Below, piece after piece: positions 1 through 9,016 of a stretch of 34,678 nucleotides of DNA (its first letter is position 1; each line of letters opens with the position of its first letter). The notes beneath the pieces were generated by a model. That model was not told the DNA's origin, did no database searches, and saw only the letters and a program-made list of their open reading frames with translations. Source of the stretch: Nonomuraea harbinensis (GTDB taxonomy: Bacteria; Actinomycetota; Actinomycetes; Streptosporangiales; Streptosporangiaceae); the NCBI RefSeq assembly GCF_019396385.1, contig NZ_JAHKRN010000069.1, positions 1-34,678 of the forward strand, given 5' to 3'. Position numbers and translations under genes: made by a program.

Positions 1-541
1 GGTGACCGGCACGGCCGTGCCGGTGCCCGCCGGCGAGCCGGGGCTGGACTGGGAGGGCGAGGTCGCCGCCGTCGTCGGCGCGCGGCTGGCCGACGCCGGC
101 GAGACCGAGGCGGGGGCGGGCGTCCTCGGGTACGCAGCCTTCAACGACATCACCGCCCGCACCGCCCAGAAGCTCACCAGCCAGTGGACGCTCGGCAAGA
201 ACGCCGACCGCAGCGGCCCGATCGGCCCGATCGTCACCGCCGACGAGACCGGGAGCCCCGCGGACGGATGGCGCGTGGTCACCCGGGTCAACGGCGAGGT
301 GATGCAGGACGGCGACACCAGTGACATGATCTTCACCGTGCCCGCACTCCTGTCCCGCATCAGCGCCACGCTGACACTCCACCCCGGCGACGTCATCGCC
401 ACCGGCACCCCGGAAGGCGTCGGCTACGTCCGCACGCCGCCCCGGCTGCTGACGCCCGGCGACGTGGTCGAGGTGGAGGTCGACCGGCTGGGCGTGATCC
501 GGACGCCGGTCACCGGCCCGGCCGGCAGGAGGGGCGCGTGA
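1..541 (+). CDS. Fumarylacetoacetate hydrolase-family protein, 5' end cut by window
   Basis: The C-terminal 180 or so residues of an FAH-fold hydrolase are visible. This family usually hydrolyses or decarboxylates beta-diketo or 2-hydroxydienoate intermediates of aromatic breakdown, using a divalent metal. The visible signatures are the LDWEGEVAAVVG segment near the left edge (metal-ligand acidic pair), the AFNDITART and QWTLGKNADRSGPIGP blocks, and the C-terminal DVIATGTPEGVGY block. The family is normally about 280 residues, so roughly 100 residues lie left of the window; the GTG at base 2 is internal. The stop overlaps the start of the next gene by four bases (GTGA), so the two are translationally coupled. 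The substrate cannot be read from the sequence. Confidence 0.9.
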   Translation, partial: VTGTAVPVPAGEPGLDWEGEVAAVVGARLADAGETEAGAGVLGYAAFNDITARTAQKLTSQWTLGKNADRSGPIGPIVTADETGSPADGWRVVTRVNGEVMQDGDTSDMIFTVPALLSRISATLTLHPGDVIATGTPEGVGYVRTPPRLLTPGDVVEVEVDRLGVIRTPVTGPAGRRGA

Positions 542-2112
542 GCCGGGTCCTCGTCGCGGGCGGCGGCCCCGCCGGGCTGGCCGCGGCCGTCGAGCTCGGC
601 CGGCGCGGCGTCACCGTCACCGTGGTCGAGCCGCGCACCACGATCGACCAGGACCGGCCGCGCGCCAAGACCACCAGCATGCGCACCATGGAGCACCTGC
701 GCCGGTGGGGCCTCGCCGACCGGCTGCGCGCCGCCGCGCCGCTGCCCGTCTCCTGGTCGCAGGACGTCCTGTTCTGTACGAACCTGCTCGGCGTCGAGCT
801 CACCCGCTTCCCCCACGCCTTCGGCCTCCACCCCGAGCGCGACGAGCGGTGGGCGGAGCCCGGCCAGCAGGTGCCGCAGCCGATCGTCGAACGGCTGCTG
901 CGCGAGGCGGTGGCCGAACTGCCCGCCGTCACGCTGCTGACCGGGGTCGCCGTCACCGCGATCGACCAGGACGGCGACCGGGTCCGCGCCCGGCTCTCCG
1001 ACGGCTCTGCGCTCGAAGCCGACTACTTACTGGGCTGCGACGGCGCCGCCGGGGTCAGCCGCGAGGCGATCGGCGCGTCGTACGAGGGCTCGTCCGGCGA
1101 GCGGCCCAACCTGAGCGTGGTGTTCAGGGCGCCCGGCCTGGCGCAGAAGATCCCGCTCGACCCGGCCGTGCAGTACTGGGTGATCCATCCGGAGGTGTCC
1201 GGCCTGATGGGCCGGATGGACCTGGACGACAAGTGGTGGGCGATCATGGTGGGCGTCGACGTGCGCACCTCCGCCCCGGACCCGGAACGGCTGGTGCGCG
1301 TGCTCATCGGCGCCGACCTGCCGATCAGCGTCGTCAGCACCGACCCGTGGGTGGCCCGGATGCTGCTCGCCGACCGCTACCGCGCCGGCCGGGTCTTCCT
1401 GGTCGGCGACGCCGCCCACCTCAACCCGCCGTGGGGCGGCCACGGGTTCAACACCTGCGTCGGCGACGCGGTCAACGTCGCGTGGAAGCTCGCCGCCGTG
1501 CTCCAGGGCTGGGGCGGACCCGGCCTGCTCGACAGCTACGAGGCCGAGCGCCGCCCGGTGGCCGTCCAGACCGTCGCCGACAGCTCCGCCCAGGAGAAGC
1601 TGCTCGCGCCGACCTTCGCCGACCGGCCGCTCACCGGAACCGGCCCGGAGGCCGCCCGCGCCCGCGCCGAGACGGCCGCCGCGCTGCGGGTCAAGGCCGG
1701 CGAGTTCTACAGCGAGGGGCTCGTGCTCGGTTACCACTACGCGGGCTCGCCGATCGTGGCCGACGACGGCTCGCCCGTCCCGCCGCACACCCCGCAGGAC
1801 TACCACGGCTCCGGCCGGCCGGGCGCGCGGCTGCCGCACGCCTGGCTGCCCGGCGGCCGTTCCCTGTACGACACGCTGGGCGAGGGGCTCACGCTGCTGC
1901 GCCTGACACCGGAGCCCGGCCCCGCTTTTGAGGAGGCGGCGCGGGCCCTCGGGGTGCCGTTCACGGTGGTGGACCTGGCGGGCGAAGGGCTGCTCGACAG
2001 GTACGGCGCGCCGCTCGTCCTGGTCCGGCCCGACCAGCACGTGGCCTGGCGGGGCGGCGGTGGCGACCCGGCGGCGATCCTGCGCACGGTGCTCGGGTTC
2101 AGCGGGGCGTGA
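538..2112 (+). CDS. FAD-dependent monooxygenase (PheA/TfdB family)
   Basis: A flavin hydroxylase of 524 residues that probably hydroxylates an aromatic or polyketide-like ring using NAD(P)H and O2. An N-terminal dinucleotide fold shows GGGPAG at residues 8-13 and the terminal acidic residue at about 31. The family DG motif (GCDGAAG) is near residue 165 and the FAD ribityl-binding GD motif (LVGDAAHLNPPWGGHGFN) near 288. The roughly 120 C-terminal residues fit the thioredoxin-like domain of this group. It starts with GTG overlapping the FAH-family stop, so both belong to one catabolic operon. Its end overlaps the convergent kinase gene by 14 bases, leaving no room for a conventional terminator. 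The substrate is unknown. Confidence 0.9.
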   Translation: MSRVLVAGGGPAGLAAAVELGRRGVTVTVVEPRTTIDQDRPRAKTTSMRTMEHLRRWGLADRLRAAAPLPVSWSQDVLFCTNLLGVELTRFPHAFGLHPERDERWAEPGQQVPQPIVERLLREAVAELPAVTLLTGVAVTAIDQDGDRVRARLSDGSALEADYLLGCDGAAGVSREAIGASYEGSSGERPNLSVVFRAPGLAQKIPLDPAVQYWVIHPEVSGLMGRMDLDDKWWAIMVGVDVRTSAPDPERLVRVLIGADLPISVVSTDPWVARMLLADRYRAGRVFLVGDAAHLNPPWGGHGFNTCVGDAVNVAWKLAAVLQGWGGPGLLDSYEAERRPVAVQTVADSSAQEKLLAPTFADRPLTGTGPEAARARAETAAALRVKAGEFYSEGLVLGYHYAGSPIVADDGSPVPPHTPQDYHGSGRPGARLPHAWLPGGRSLYDTLGEGLTLLRLTPEPGPAFEEAARALGVPFTVVDLAGEGLLDRYGAPLVLVRPDQHVAWRGGGGDPAAILRTVLGFSGA

Positions 2113-3988
2113 ACCAGACGCTGATCTGGTTCAGCTGGCCGGCCGGGCCCTCGGCGAGGACCCGCACGGTCTTGCCGTCCATCCCGCCGAGCACCAGCCG
2201 GCCCTTCTCGCGGCCGATGACGGTCGCCAGGAAGTGGCTCCGGTCCAGCCAGCCGTTGAACACCATGCCCTTCGCCGGCGGGATCACCGCCTTCCGCTCG
2301 CCGGTGGCCGCGTCCCACAGGCAGACGTCGCGCGACCCCTCCCGGCAGGTAGTGGTGAAAACCCGGCCGGCCGTGGTGTCCGCGACGCCGCCCCGGATCA
2401 GCGCGCCCTTGCCGGTGAACGTGCGCAGCACCCGGCCGTCGAGCCCGACGTACCGGATGGCGCCGTCGCCGCCCTGGGTGACGAGCGTCGAGCCGTCCGG
2501 CCCCCACCCGTAGCCGGCCTCGCCGCCGAAGTCCGTGCGGCGGGTCTGGACGCTCTTGGCGGCCGGGTCGACGACGACGAAGCCGACGGTGCGCTGCTCG
2601 TCCGGGCCCGCCCTGAGCGTCAGGAGCAGGCGGCTGCCGTCGGCGGTCCAGGCCGGGTCCAGCGTGAGTCCTGGCTTGCCGGCGGTCCGCAGCGTGACGT
2701 CCTCGCCGGTGCCGCGGTCCACCAGCCGCAGCGTGTTGTGGTCGGTCACGTCGAGGTTGGAGACCGGGAGCGCGGCCACGTACCGGCCGCCGGGGGAGAC
2801 GACCGGGATCTGGAAGCTGCCGAACCGCTGGAACGTCCCGGTCCGGGGATCGCGGACGTAGGCGGGGAAGTCCGCCTCCGCGAAGCCGCCGTAGTAGGAG
2901 CTGGCCCAGATCGGGTCGGCGGGGTTCTCGTGCAGCTCTACCCCGGTGCCGGGGAGGGGCGAGGTGGTGGTGGAGCCGGTGTTCATCGGACCGGAGGAGA
3001 CGCGCTGCGGCGCCGGCGGGATCGGGTCGTCCGGCGTGCTCCGGAGGCCGAGCACGGCGGCCGTCGCCGCGCCCGCCAGCACCACGGCGGCGGCGCCCGC
3101 GACGAGCACCCGCCGCCGCGGCCCGCGCGGGGCGGGCTCGGGGGCCGCGCTCCTGGTGCCCTCGGCGAGCAGGCGCTGCGGCTCCACCCGGTGACCGAGC
3201 AGCCGCAGCAGCGCGGTGCGCGCGGTCGGCCGGGCCGCCGGGTCCTTGGCCAGGCAACTGCTCACCACCTCGCGCAGGTCGCCGGAGAGATCGCCCAGGT
3301 CCGGCTCGGCGCGCAGGATCCGGTTCACCAGCGCGGGCACGTCGCCGGAGCCGAACGGCGGCGAGCCGGTCGCCGCGCACACCACCGTGGCCGCCCACGC
3401 GAACAGGTCCGCGGGCGCGCCCGCCCCGCGCCCGAACTGTTCGGGGGCCATGAACGGCGGCGTCCCCGTCAGGTGGTCGCCGTCCGGTTCCGCGGCGTCG
3501 AGCGTCCTGGAGATGCCGAAGTCGATCACCCGCGGCCCGTCCCTGCCGAGCAGCACGTTGCCCGGCTTGAAGTCGCGGTGCACCACCCCCGCCTGGTGGA
3601 TGGCCGCCAGCGCGGTCACGCTGCCGATCGCCAGCCGGCGCAGCTCGGCCCCGCCCAGCGGCCCCCGCTCGGCGAGCACCCGGGCGAGCGACGGCCCGTC
3701 GACGAACTCGCTGATCACGTACGGGACGCCGTCGAGCTCGCCGCTGGCCAGCACGCTCGCCGTGCAGAACGCCTTGACCCGCCGCGCCAGCTCGACCTCC
3801 TTGGCGAAGTCGGCCCTGGCCTCCTCGTCCAGCGCGTGCGCCAGCAGCTTGATCGCCACCCGCTCGCCGGTGGCCGACTCGCCCAGGTAGACGACGCCCT
3901 GCCCGCCCTCGCCCAGCCGGCCCGCGACGCGGTACGACCCCACCCGCGCGGGGTCCTCCGTCAGCAGCGGCCTCGGCTCCACGGTCAC
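2099..3988 (-). CDS. Membrane-anchored serine/threonine kinase with C-terminal beta-propeller
   Basis: A Hanks-type kinase of 629 residues. The kinase domain (about residues 14-275) is intact: glycine loop GRLGEGGQGVVY, lysine in VAIKLL, catalytic loop HRDFKPGN near 136, metal motif DFG near 157, and activation segment ending in PFMAPEQFG. One hydrophobic segment (about 293-313) after a basic stretch is a single membrane anchor. The remaining 300 or so residues repeat WD40/TolB-like blades (for example SPGGRYVAALP, WTADGSRLLLT), predicted outside the membrane as a sensor or binding domain. The GTG start overlaps the stop of the upstream paralogue (GTGA), which indicates coupled translation. 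A longer in-frame reading to 4216 exists but would run far into the upstream gene, so it was not chosen. Confidence 0.9.
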   Translation of the reverse strand: MTVEPRPLLTEDPARVGSYRVAGRLGEGGQGVVYLGESATGERVAIKLLAHALDEEARADFAKEVELARRVKAFCTASVLASGELDGVPYVISEFVDGPSLARVLAERGPLGGAELRRLAIGSVTALAAIHQAGVVHRDFKPGNVLLGRDGPRVIDFGISRTLDAAEPDGDHLTGTPPFMAPEQFGRGAGAPADLFAWAATVVCAATGSPPFGSGDVPALVNRILRAEPDLGDLSGDLREVVSSCLAKDPAARPTARTALLRLLGHRVEPQRLLAEGTRSAAPEPAPRGPRRRVLVAGAAAVVLAGAATAAVLGLRSTPDDPIPPAPQRVSSGPMNTGSTTTSPLPGTGVELHENPADPIWASSYYGGFAEADFPAYVRDPRTGTFQRFGSFQIPVVSPGGRYVAALPVSNLDVTDHNTLRLVDRGTGEDVTLRTAGKPGLTLDPAWTADGSRLLLTLRAGPDEQRTVGFVVVDPAAKSVQTRRTDFGGEAGYGWGPDGSTLVTQGGDGAIRYVGLDGRVLRTFTGKGALIRGGVADTTAGRVFTTTCREGSRDVCLWDAATGERKAVIPPAKGMVFNGWLDRSHFLATVIGREKGRLVLGGMDGKTVRVLAEGPAGQLNQISVWFTPR

Positions 3989-5898
3989 CGCCGGATCGCC
4001 GCCCACTGGCGGTTGCTGCCGCGCTCGTCCAGGTCCGCGAGCACGCGCTTCGTCCTCCCGAGGAAGTCCACGACCTTCACCTGGAGGCGGCCCTTCTTCT
4101 TGCCGGGATCCTCGATCAGCAGGTGGTCGTCGTCGAACCAGCCGATCAGCCGGACGTCGTCGTCCAGGCCCTCCACCGTGGCCTTGCGTGCGCCGGTCAC
4201 CGCGTCCCAGACGCACACGTCCCCGCTCTTCGGGCAGACGGTGAAGAACTGCCTGCCGTCGGGCGAGTACCAGTCGCGGTCGCGCGGCATGCCCACCCAG
4301 TGCTTGGTGGTCGTCACCTTGCCCGACATGTCGTACGTCTCGATGCCCTGCGACTTCTCACCCGAGTAGCCGCGGGCGATCGTCCCGTCCGGGAGGAACG
4401 TGAACGGCAGCGAGATCGCGTCCTTGTACTGGGTGTTGACCACCGTGGAGGTGCGCGCGGCCACGTCGACGACGACGAAGCCCGAGAACAGCTTCGCGTC
4501 CTCCGTCCTGATCGACAGGAGCAGCCGGCGGCCGTCGCGCGACCATGCGGGCACCTGCGTGGACTCGGGCTTCTTCACGGTCTGGACGGTGAAGGTCTCG
4601 CCGGTCGACAGGTCGCGGAACCGGACGTGGTCCATGTCGGAGTTCTGGTACTTGAGCCACGGGTTGAGCGCCACCCACCGGCCGTCCGGCGACACCCGGG
4701 GCTCCTCGGCCAGGCCGACCTCCTCGAACCGGCCGGACGCGTCCCTGACGAACGTCTTGAAGGGCCGGCTCACCTGAAGGTAGGCCGTCAGGCGCGCGAC
4801 GTCGTCCGGGTGCTCGTGCAGCGTGGCGCCGATGTCGGGCAGCTCGACGTCCTTGTCCGCCTTCGGGGGGACGCTGGCGACCGGCGCCGTGGTCACGCTG
4901 GGGGTGATCGGCGCGCCGGAGGTGATGACCGCGCCGGGCGAGGGGGACGAAGCCGCCGAGGTGGTCACCCACGGGGGCGCCAGCGTGTACACGGCGGCGC
5001 CCGACAGCAGCGCCCCGGCGGCGAACGCCGCCACCGCGACCAGCGGCCCCCGCCCGCGCCGCGCGGGCGGCTCGTCCCTTCCGCCGGCCTGCGGGAGCAG
5101 TTCGCCGGTCAGGAACCGCGTCTCGCCGACCAGCCGCAGCAGCACGTCGCTGGAGGAGGGCCGGCGCGCCGGGTCCTTGTCCAGGCACCCCTCGACCACG
5201 CCCCGAAGGTCCCCGAGATCGGGCAGGTCGGGCGGCTCGCCGACGATCCGGTTGACCGTGCCCGCCATCGACCCGCCGTCGAACGGGGAGCGCCCCGTGG
5301 CCGCCGACACCAAGGTCGCGGCCCACGAGAACATGTCCGCCGCCGGCCCCGGCTCCGCCCCGTCGAGCCGCTCGGGCGCCGCGAACGCGGGCGTCTCCAC
5401 CTGCCGGGTCGTCGTCTCGGCGGAGTCCGCCATCGCCCCCGCCACGCCCACGTTGATCAGCCGGGGGCCGTCGGGACCGAGCACCACGTTCTCCGGCCGC
5501 ACGTCGCCGTGGACCGCCCCCGCCTGGTGGATCGCCACCAGCGCGGTCACCGTGCCGACCGCGAGCCGGTGCAGCGCCGCCTCCCGCAGCCGCGTCCCGC
5601 CAGCCGTCACCGCCGCCAGCGTGGGCCCGTCGATGTACTCGCTCACCACGTAAGGGCGGCCGCCCGCCGTGCCCGAATCGAGCACCTGGGCCGAGCAGAA
5701 GGCGGACACCTCGCGGATCGACTCGACCAGCCGCAGGAACCGCTCCTGGTCGACCTGAGGGCCCAGCAGCTTCACCACCACGGGCCGGCCGGCCTCCGCG
5801 CCCTCGGCCGCGTACACGCCCCTGCCGAGCCGGCCGATCAGCCGGTACGGGCCCACATGGGTCGGGTCTTCCTCGCGCAGCGGTAAGAACTCGGGCAT
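3985..5898 (-). CDS. Pseudokinase-like paralogue with TM segment and beta-propeller
   Basis: A protein of 637 residues with the same architecture as its downstream neighbour: kinase fold (about 12-270), membrane segment (about 285-306), then propeller blades (SPDGRWVALN, SRDGRRLLLS, SPDGRQFFTV). Several catalytic features are degenerate. The glycine loop is shortened (GRLGRGVYAAEG), HRD is HGD near residue 129, and the DFG aspartate is replaced (INVGVAG near 149). The VAIK-type lysine (VVVKLL) is kept. From known kinase chemistry, loss of the DFG aspartate should block normal metal-ATP catalysis, so a regulatory or scaffold role for the active kinase is inferred. The ATG at 5898 was chosen over an ATG at 5988 because AAGGAG lies about 7 bases before it and the residues after it align with the paralogue. 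Confidence 0.88.
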   Translation of the reverse strand: MPEFLPLREEDPTHVGPYRLIGRLGRGVYAAEGAEAGRPVVVKLLGPQVDQERFLRLVESIREVSAFCSAQVLDSGTAGGRPYVVSEYIDGPTLAAVTAGGTRLREAALHRLAVGTVTALVAIHQAGAVHGDVRPENVVLGPDGPRLINVGVAGAMADSAETTTRQVETPAFAAPERLDGAEPGPAADMFSWAATLVSAATGRSPFDGGSMAGTVNRIVGEPPDLPDLGDLRGVVEGCLDKDPARRPSSSDVLLRLVGETRFLTGELLPQAGGRDEPPARRGRGPLVAVAAFAAGALLSGAAVYTLAPPWVTTSAASSPSPGAVITSGAPITPSVTTAPVASVPPKADKDVELPDIGATLHEHPDDVARLTAYLQVSRPFKTFVRDASGRFEEVGLAEEPRVSPDGRWVALNPWLKYQNSDMDHVRFRDLSTGETFTVQTVKKPESTQVPAWSRDGRRLLLSIRTEDAKLFSGFVVVDVAARTSTVVNTQYKDAISLPFTFLPDGTIARGYSGEKSQGIETYDMSGKVTTTKHWVGMPRDRDWYSPDGRQFFTVCPKSGDVCVWDAVTGARKATVEGLDDDVRLIGWFDDDHLLIEDPGKKKGRLQVKVVDFLGRTKRVLADLDERGSNRQWAAIRR

Positions 5899-5943
5899 CC
5901 CGGTTTCTCCTTCCGGCAGGTGAGGCTGCCGCGTAGACCACCG

Positions 5944-5972
5944 ATTATGAGTGTTCACCGGGCGGATTGACC
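5944..5972 (-). promoter_or_regulatory. Likely promoter of the kinase/pseudokinase operon
   Basis: On the minus strand, GGTCAA (5972-5967), a 17-base gap and CATAAT (5949-5944) resemble a sigma70-type promoter. The -10 is close to consensus and the -35 weak. It would give a leader of about 40 bases carrying the AAGGAG ribosome site of the pseudokinase gene. Prediction only. Confidence 0.4.
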
Positions 5973-6014
5973 TGCCCTTGACACCCATTGTGCGCCCAGA
6001 TCCGCGCGGGAGCG

Positions 6015-6347
6015 CTACCCCGGATCCCGGTGCGCCCGCACCGCCCCCACCAGCAGAACGACCAGCCCGAGCACGATCCCGGCGAGCACCAGCGGCTCGT
6101 TCCAGCCGGTGACGAAGGGAGTGGCCGCGGTGACCGCCCAGAGGACGGCGACCGCGTATGAGAAAGGGGCGAATCTGACGTGTATCCGCCGCCAGGCCTC
6201 ATCGCTCGCCATGGACGTCCTCGTACGGACCCCGAAGAGAGGGTTGCGCGGCAGCCGCCGGGACGCGCCCAGCAGGCCCAGGGCGAGCGCGAGGAACGCC
6301 GCCCCGCCGAAGAGGACCGCGACGATGATCTGCTCGCCCGCCGTCAT
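6015..6347 (-). CDS. SdpI-like small membrane protein
   Basis: A protein of 110 residues with three hydrophobic segments (about 6-25, 57-75, 82-102). Between the first two lies the family block NPLFGVRTRTSMASDEAWRRIH, which is typical of SdpI-family proteins; in Bacillus the founding member gives immunity to the SdpC toxin. In actinomycetes most members are uncharacterised, so an immunity role is not claimed. The ATG at 6347 has GAGGAGGGG just upstream. It follows the serine hydrolase gene by 26 bases on the same strand and probably shares its transcript. Confidence 0.75.
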   Translation of the reverse strand: MTAGEQIIVAVLFGGAAFLALALGLLGASRRLPRNPLFGVRTRTSMASDEAWRRIHVRFAPFSYAVAVLWAVTAATPFVTGWNEPLVLAGIVLGLVVLLVGAVRAHRDPG

Positions 6348-6373
6348 GATCGCCCCTCCTCGGATCGAGGCTG

Positions 6374-7501
6374 TCACGCGCAGAGGGCGGTGTCCAGGGC
6401 GGCTTCCAGGTTCTTGACGGCGGGCAGGTCCGACGGCAGGGAGGTGACCGCGACGGTGGCGGCGCGGCCGTCCTCGGTGACGCCGTTGCCCGTGGCGTAG
6501 CCGGGGGCGGAACCGCCGTGGGACCAGGCGAAACCGCCGCAGCTCAGCTTGAAGGTGGCGATGCCCAGCCCGTACCGGGCGCCGCCCACGGTGTCGAACT
6601 GTGGCGCGGCGACGGTCTTCTTCATCTGCTTGAGCTGCGCGGGCCTGAGCAGCTCGCCGTTCATGAGCGCGGTCATGAACGTGTTGAGATCCTTCGGGGT
6701 GGCCACGAGCGCGCCCGCCGCCCACGCCATCGACGGGTCCAGCCGGGTGACGTCCCGGTACGGGTCGCCGGGCTTCAGCGCGAGGTAGCCCTTGGGGTGC
6801 GGGCCGCGGATGTCCCGCTCGCCGACGCCGGGCCAGTACGTGTCGCGCAGGCCCAGCGGCTTGATGACGCGCCTGGTGATCTCCTCGCCGATCGGCCGGC
6901 CGGTGACCTTCTGCACGACGAGCCCGGCCAGGATGTAGTTGGTGTTGCTGTAGTCCCAGCCCTTGGCGGGGGAGTCCCGGCGCGCCAGCGCCGTGTCCAC
7001 CAGCTCGCGCGGCTCGAAGTGGCGCTCCAGCACGGAGAAGAAGTCGCCGATGAGGACGTCGTCGTAGTCGCGCAGGCCGCTCGTGTGCTGGAGCAGCCGG
7101 CGGGTGGTGATCTTCCGCCCGTCGACGCCCTTGCCCCGGACCACCCCGGGCAGATACTTCTCGATGGGCGCGTCCAGGTCCAGCTTGCCCTCACCGGCCA
7201 GCTGGAGCGCGACCACGGCGGTGAACATCTTGGTGTTGCTGGCGATCCGCACCCGCCCGTCCGCCGGCATCTTCGCCTCGGTCTTCAGGTCGGCCACGCC
7301 CGCCGTGTAGGTGCGGGTCCGCCCGTCGCGCCCGCGCACGGCCGCGATCGCGCCGGGGAACGACGACTCCTGGACGAGCGTGTCCAGGCGCTTCTGCACG
7401 GGGTCGGCGGGGGCGGCGTGCGCGACCGGGGCGGTCAGGCCCAGCCCGGCCAGCGTGGCGAGTGCCGACGCCGCCAGGATGCGTGCGGGGTGCTGCGACA
7501 T
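6374..7501 (-). CDS. Secreted serine hydrolase, class C beta-lactamase / DD-carboxypeptidase fold
   Basis: A protein of 375 residues with a clear Sec signal peptide (hydrophobic core about 8-22, ending TAPVAHAA). The beta-lactamase-family motifs are present: SxxK as SNTK (S88, K91), YSN (DYSNTN, about 182-186) and HGG (WSHGGSAPG, near 327). It most resembles D-alanyl-D-alanine carboxypeptidase or esterase-like members such as the Streptomyces R61 type; resistance is not implied. The start at 7501 was chosen because GAGGGAG precedes it and the signal peptide follows directly; an ATG at 7543 would add an unlikely charged leader. The SdpI-like gene follows in the same operon. Confidence 0.88.
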   Translation of the reverse strand: MSQHPARILAASALATLAGLGLTAPVAHAAPADPVQKRLDTLVQESSFPGAIAAVRGRDGRTRTYTAGVADLKTEAKMPADGRVRIASNTKMFTAVVALQLAGEGKLDLDAPIEKYLPGVVRGKGVDGRKITTRRLLQHTSGLRDYDDVLIGDFFSVLERHFEPRELVDTALARRDSPAKGWDYSNTNYILAGLVVQKVTGRPIGEEITRRVIKPLGLRDTYWPGVGERDIRGPHPKGYLALKPGDPYRDVTRLDPSMAWAAGALVATPKDLNTFMTALMNGELLRPAQLKQMKKTVAAPQFDTVGGARYGLGIATFKLSCGGFAWSHGGSAPGYATGNGVTEDGRAATVAVTSLPSDLPAVKNLEAALDTALCA

Positions 7502-7608
7502 GGGTGGCTCCCTCTGCTCGGATGGCTCGTTCTCGAACACCACCCAGCCTGTCGGCGCGCCCCCTCAAGATCGATCCAGCCCGCTGGAGACCGCTGGTAC
7601 AGCCTGCA

Positions 7609-8922
7609 CTACGTCGTGGGAACGGCGGCGGCGAGCAGGTGTTCGTCGCCCGGCCGGCAGACGAGCTGCAACCCGACAGGCAGCCCGCCGGCCAGGCCCG
7701 CCGGCACGGACAGCGCCGGGAACCCGAGCACGTTCCACGGAGAGGTCAGGGCCAGCAGCGCGGCGCGGACGCCGACCGGCCGGCCGTCGAGCACCGTCTC
7801 CCGCAGGCCCAGCGGCGGGGCGGTGAGCGGCACGGTCGGCAGCGCGAGCACGTCATGGTCCTCGAACAGCTTCTCGGCCACCCCGGCGAGCCGCCGCCGC
7901 TCCGCCCTCGCGCGGACGTACTTCCAGCCCGGCACCCGCATCGCGCCCCTGAGCCGGTCGAGCACCTCGGGCTGGAACAGCTCAGGCGCCTCCGCCACCC
8001 GCTCGGCATGCACCTCGGCCGCCTCTGCGCCGCCGATCGTGACGTACACGTCCATGAACGCCTCGGCGGCCCCCGGCGGGAGCGCGACCCGCTCCTTGGC
8101 GCCCGCAGCCCCGGCGGCGACCCGCACCACCTCGGGGTCGCAGGGGTGCAGGTCGGAGGGGTCGAGCCAGGCGACGCGTGGCGTGACGGAGCCGCTCTCG
8201 ACGGCGTCCCCGCCGCTGAGGAGGCGGTAGGCGAGGAAGCACTCGCCGGCGGTACGGGCGAGCACGCCCACGTGGTCCAGGCTGGGCGACAGCGGGAAGG
8301 CGCCGTCAGCCGGGATCGCGCCGTACGCGGGCTTGAGACCGGCCACCCCGCACAGCGCCGCGGGGATGCGCACCGAGCCGCCGGTGTCGGTGCCGATCGC
8401 CAGCGGCACCAGCCCCGCGGCCACGGCGGCGCCGCTGCCGCCGCTGGAGCCGCCCGACATGCGCGCGGGGTCCCACGGGTTGCGGGACGCGCCGTTGGCC
8501 GAGCAGTCGCCGGTCGGCCCGTACGCGAACTCCTGGGTCGTGGTCTTGCCCACGATCACCGCCCCGGCCTCGCGCAGCCGGGTCACGCACGCCGCGTCGG
8601 TGTCGGGGACGTACCCCGCGAAGTGCCGCGAGCCCATGGTGGCGGGCATGCCCGCCACCAGCAGCAGGTCCTTGACCCCCACCGGCAGCCCGTGCAGCGG
8701 GCCCCGGTCGGCCCCGCCGGCCAGCTCGGCGTCGGCCTCCCTGGCCGCCGCCAGCGCGCCGTCCTGGTCGACGCTCACGAAGGCGTTCAGTACGGGATCG
8801 AGCCTGGTGATGGCGTCGAGCGCCTCCCGCGTCAGCTCCTCGGCCGTCGTGCGGCCCGCCCGCAGGTCACGGCCGAGGTCGTCGATGGTGCGGCCGGCGA
8901 AAGGCCCGGAAGACGTCGTCAT
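7609..8922 (-). CDS. Amidase-signature family hydrolase
   Basis: A protein of 437 residues in the amidase-signature family, which hydrolyses C-N bonds with a Ser-cisSer-Lys triad. The triad is visible: lysine in GVKDLL (K84), cis-serine in the glycine/serine loop SGGSSGGSG (156-164), and nucleophile in GTDTGGSVRIPA (S183). There is no signal peptide, so it is cytoplasmic. It could be a general amidase or an allophanate- or indoleacetamide-type hydrolase; it has no GatB/C neighbours, so a GatA role is unlikely. A good -10 ends 7 bases before the ATG and no ribosome site is present, which suggests a leaderless message. It is divergent from the alpha-galactosidase gene across 202 bases. Confidence 0.9.
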   Translation of the reverse strand: MTTSSGPFAGRTIDDLGRDLRAGRTTAEELTREALDAITRLDPVLNAFVSVDQDGALAAAREADAELAGGADRGPLHGLPVGVKDLLLVAGMPATMGSRHFAGYVPDTDAACVTRLREAGAVIVGKTTTQEFAYGPTGDCSANGASRNPWDPARMSGGSSGGSGAAVAAGLVPLAIGTDTGGSVRIPAALCGVAGLKPAYGAIPADGAFPLSPSLDHVGVLARTAGECFLAYRLLSGGDAVESGSVTPRVAWLDPSDLHPCDPEVVRVAAGAAGAKERVALPPGAAEAFMDVYVTIGGAEAAEVHAERVAEAPELFQPEVLDRLRGAMRVPGWKYVRARAERRRLAGVAEKLFEDHDVLALPTVPLTAPPLGLRETVLDGRPVGVRAALLALTSPWNVLGFPALSVPAGLAGGLPVGLQLVCRPGDEHLLAAAVPTT

Positions 8923-8929
8923 GCAGTCA

Positions 8930-8958
8930 CTTCTACATGCTCACGCCACGCGCCCCAA
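8930..8958 (-). promoter_or_regulatory. Predicted promoter of the amidase gene (leaderless)
   Basis: On the minus strand, TTGGGG (8958-8953), 17 bases, then TAGAAG (8935-8930). Transcription would begin at or within a base or two of the ATG at 8922, and no Shine-Dalgarno sequence is present. Confidence 0.45.
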
Positions 8959-9016
8959 ATGTGCGGGTGGTTAACCGATTCAGGATTCACGACATGACCT
9001 TTGTTGTGTCGGTCTG

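Noticed and set aside
1928..4369. Plus-strand open frame of 813 codons opposite the kinase gene
   Set aside because: It lies antisense to a gene with complete kinase motifs. Its translation is Arg/Gly/Pro/Ala-rich with no domain, as expected for a mirror frame in high-GC DNA.
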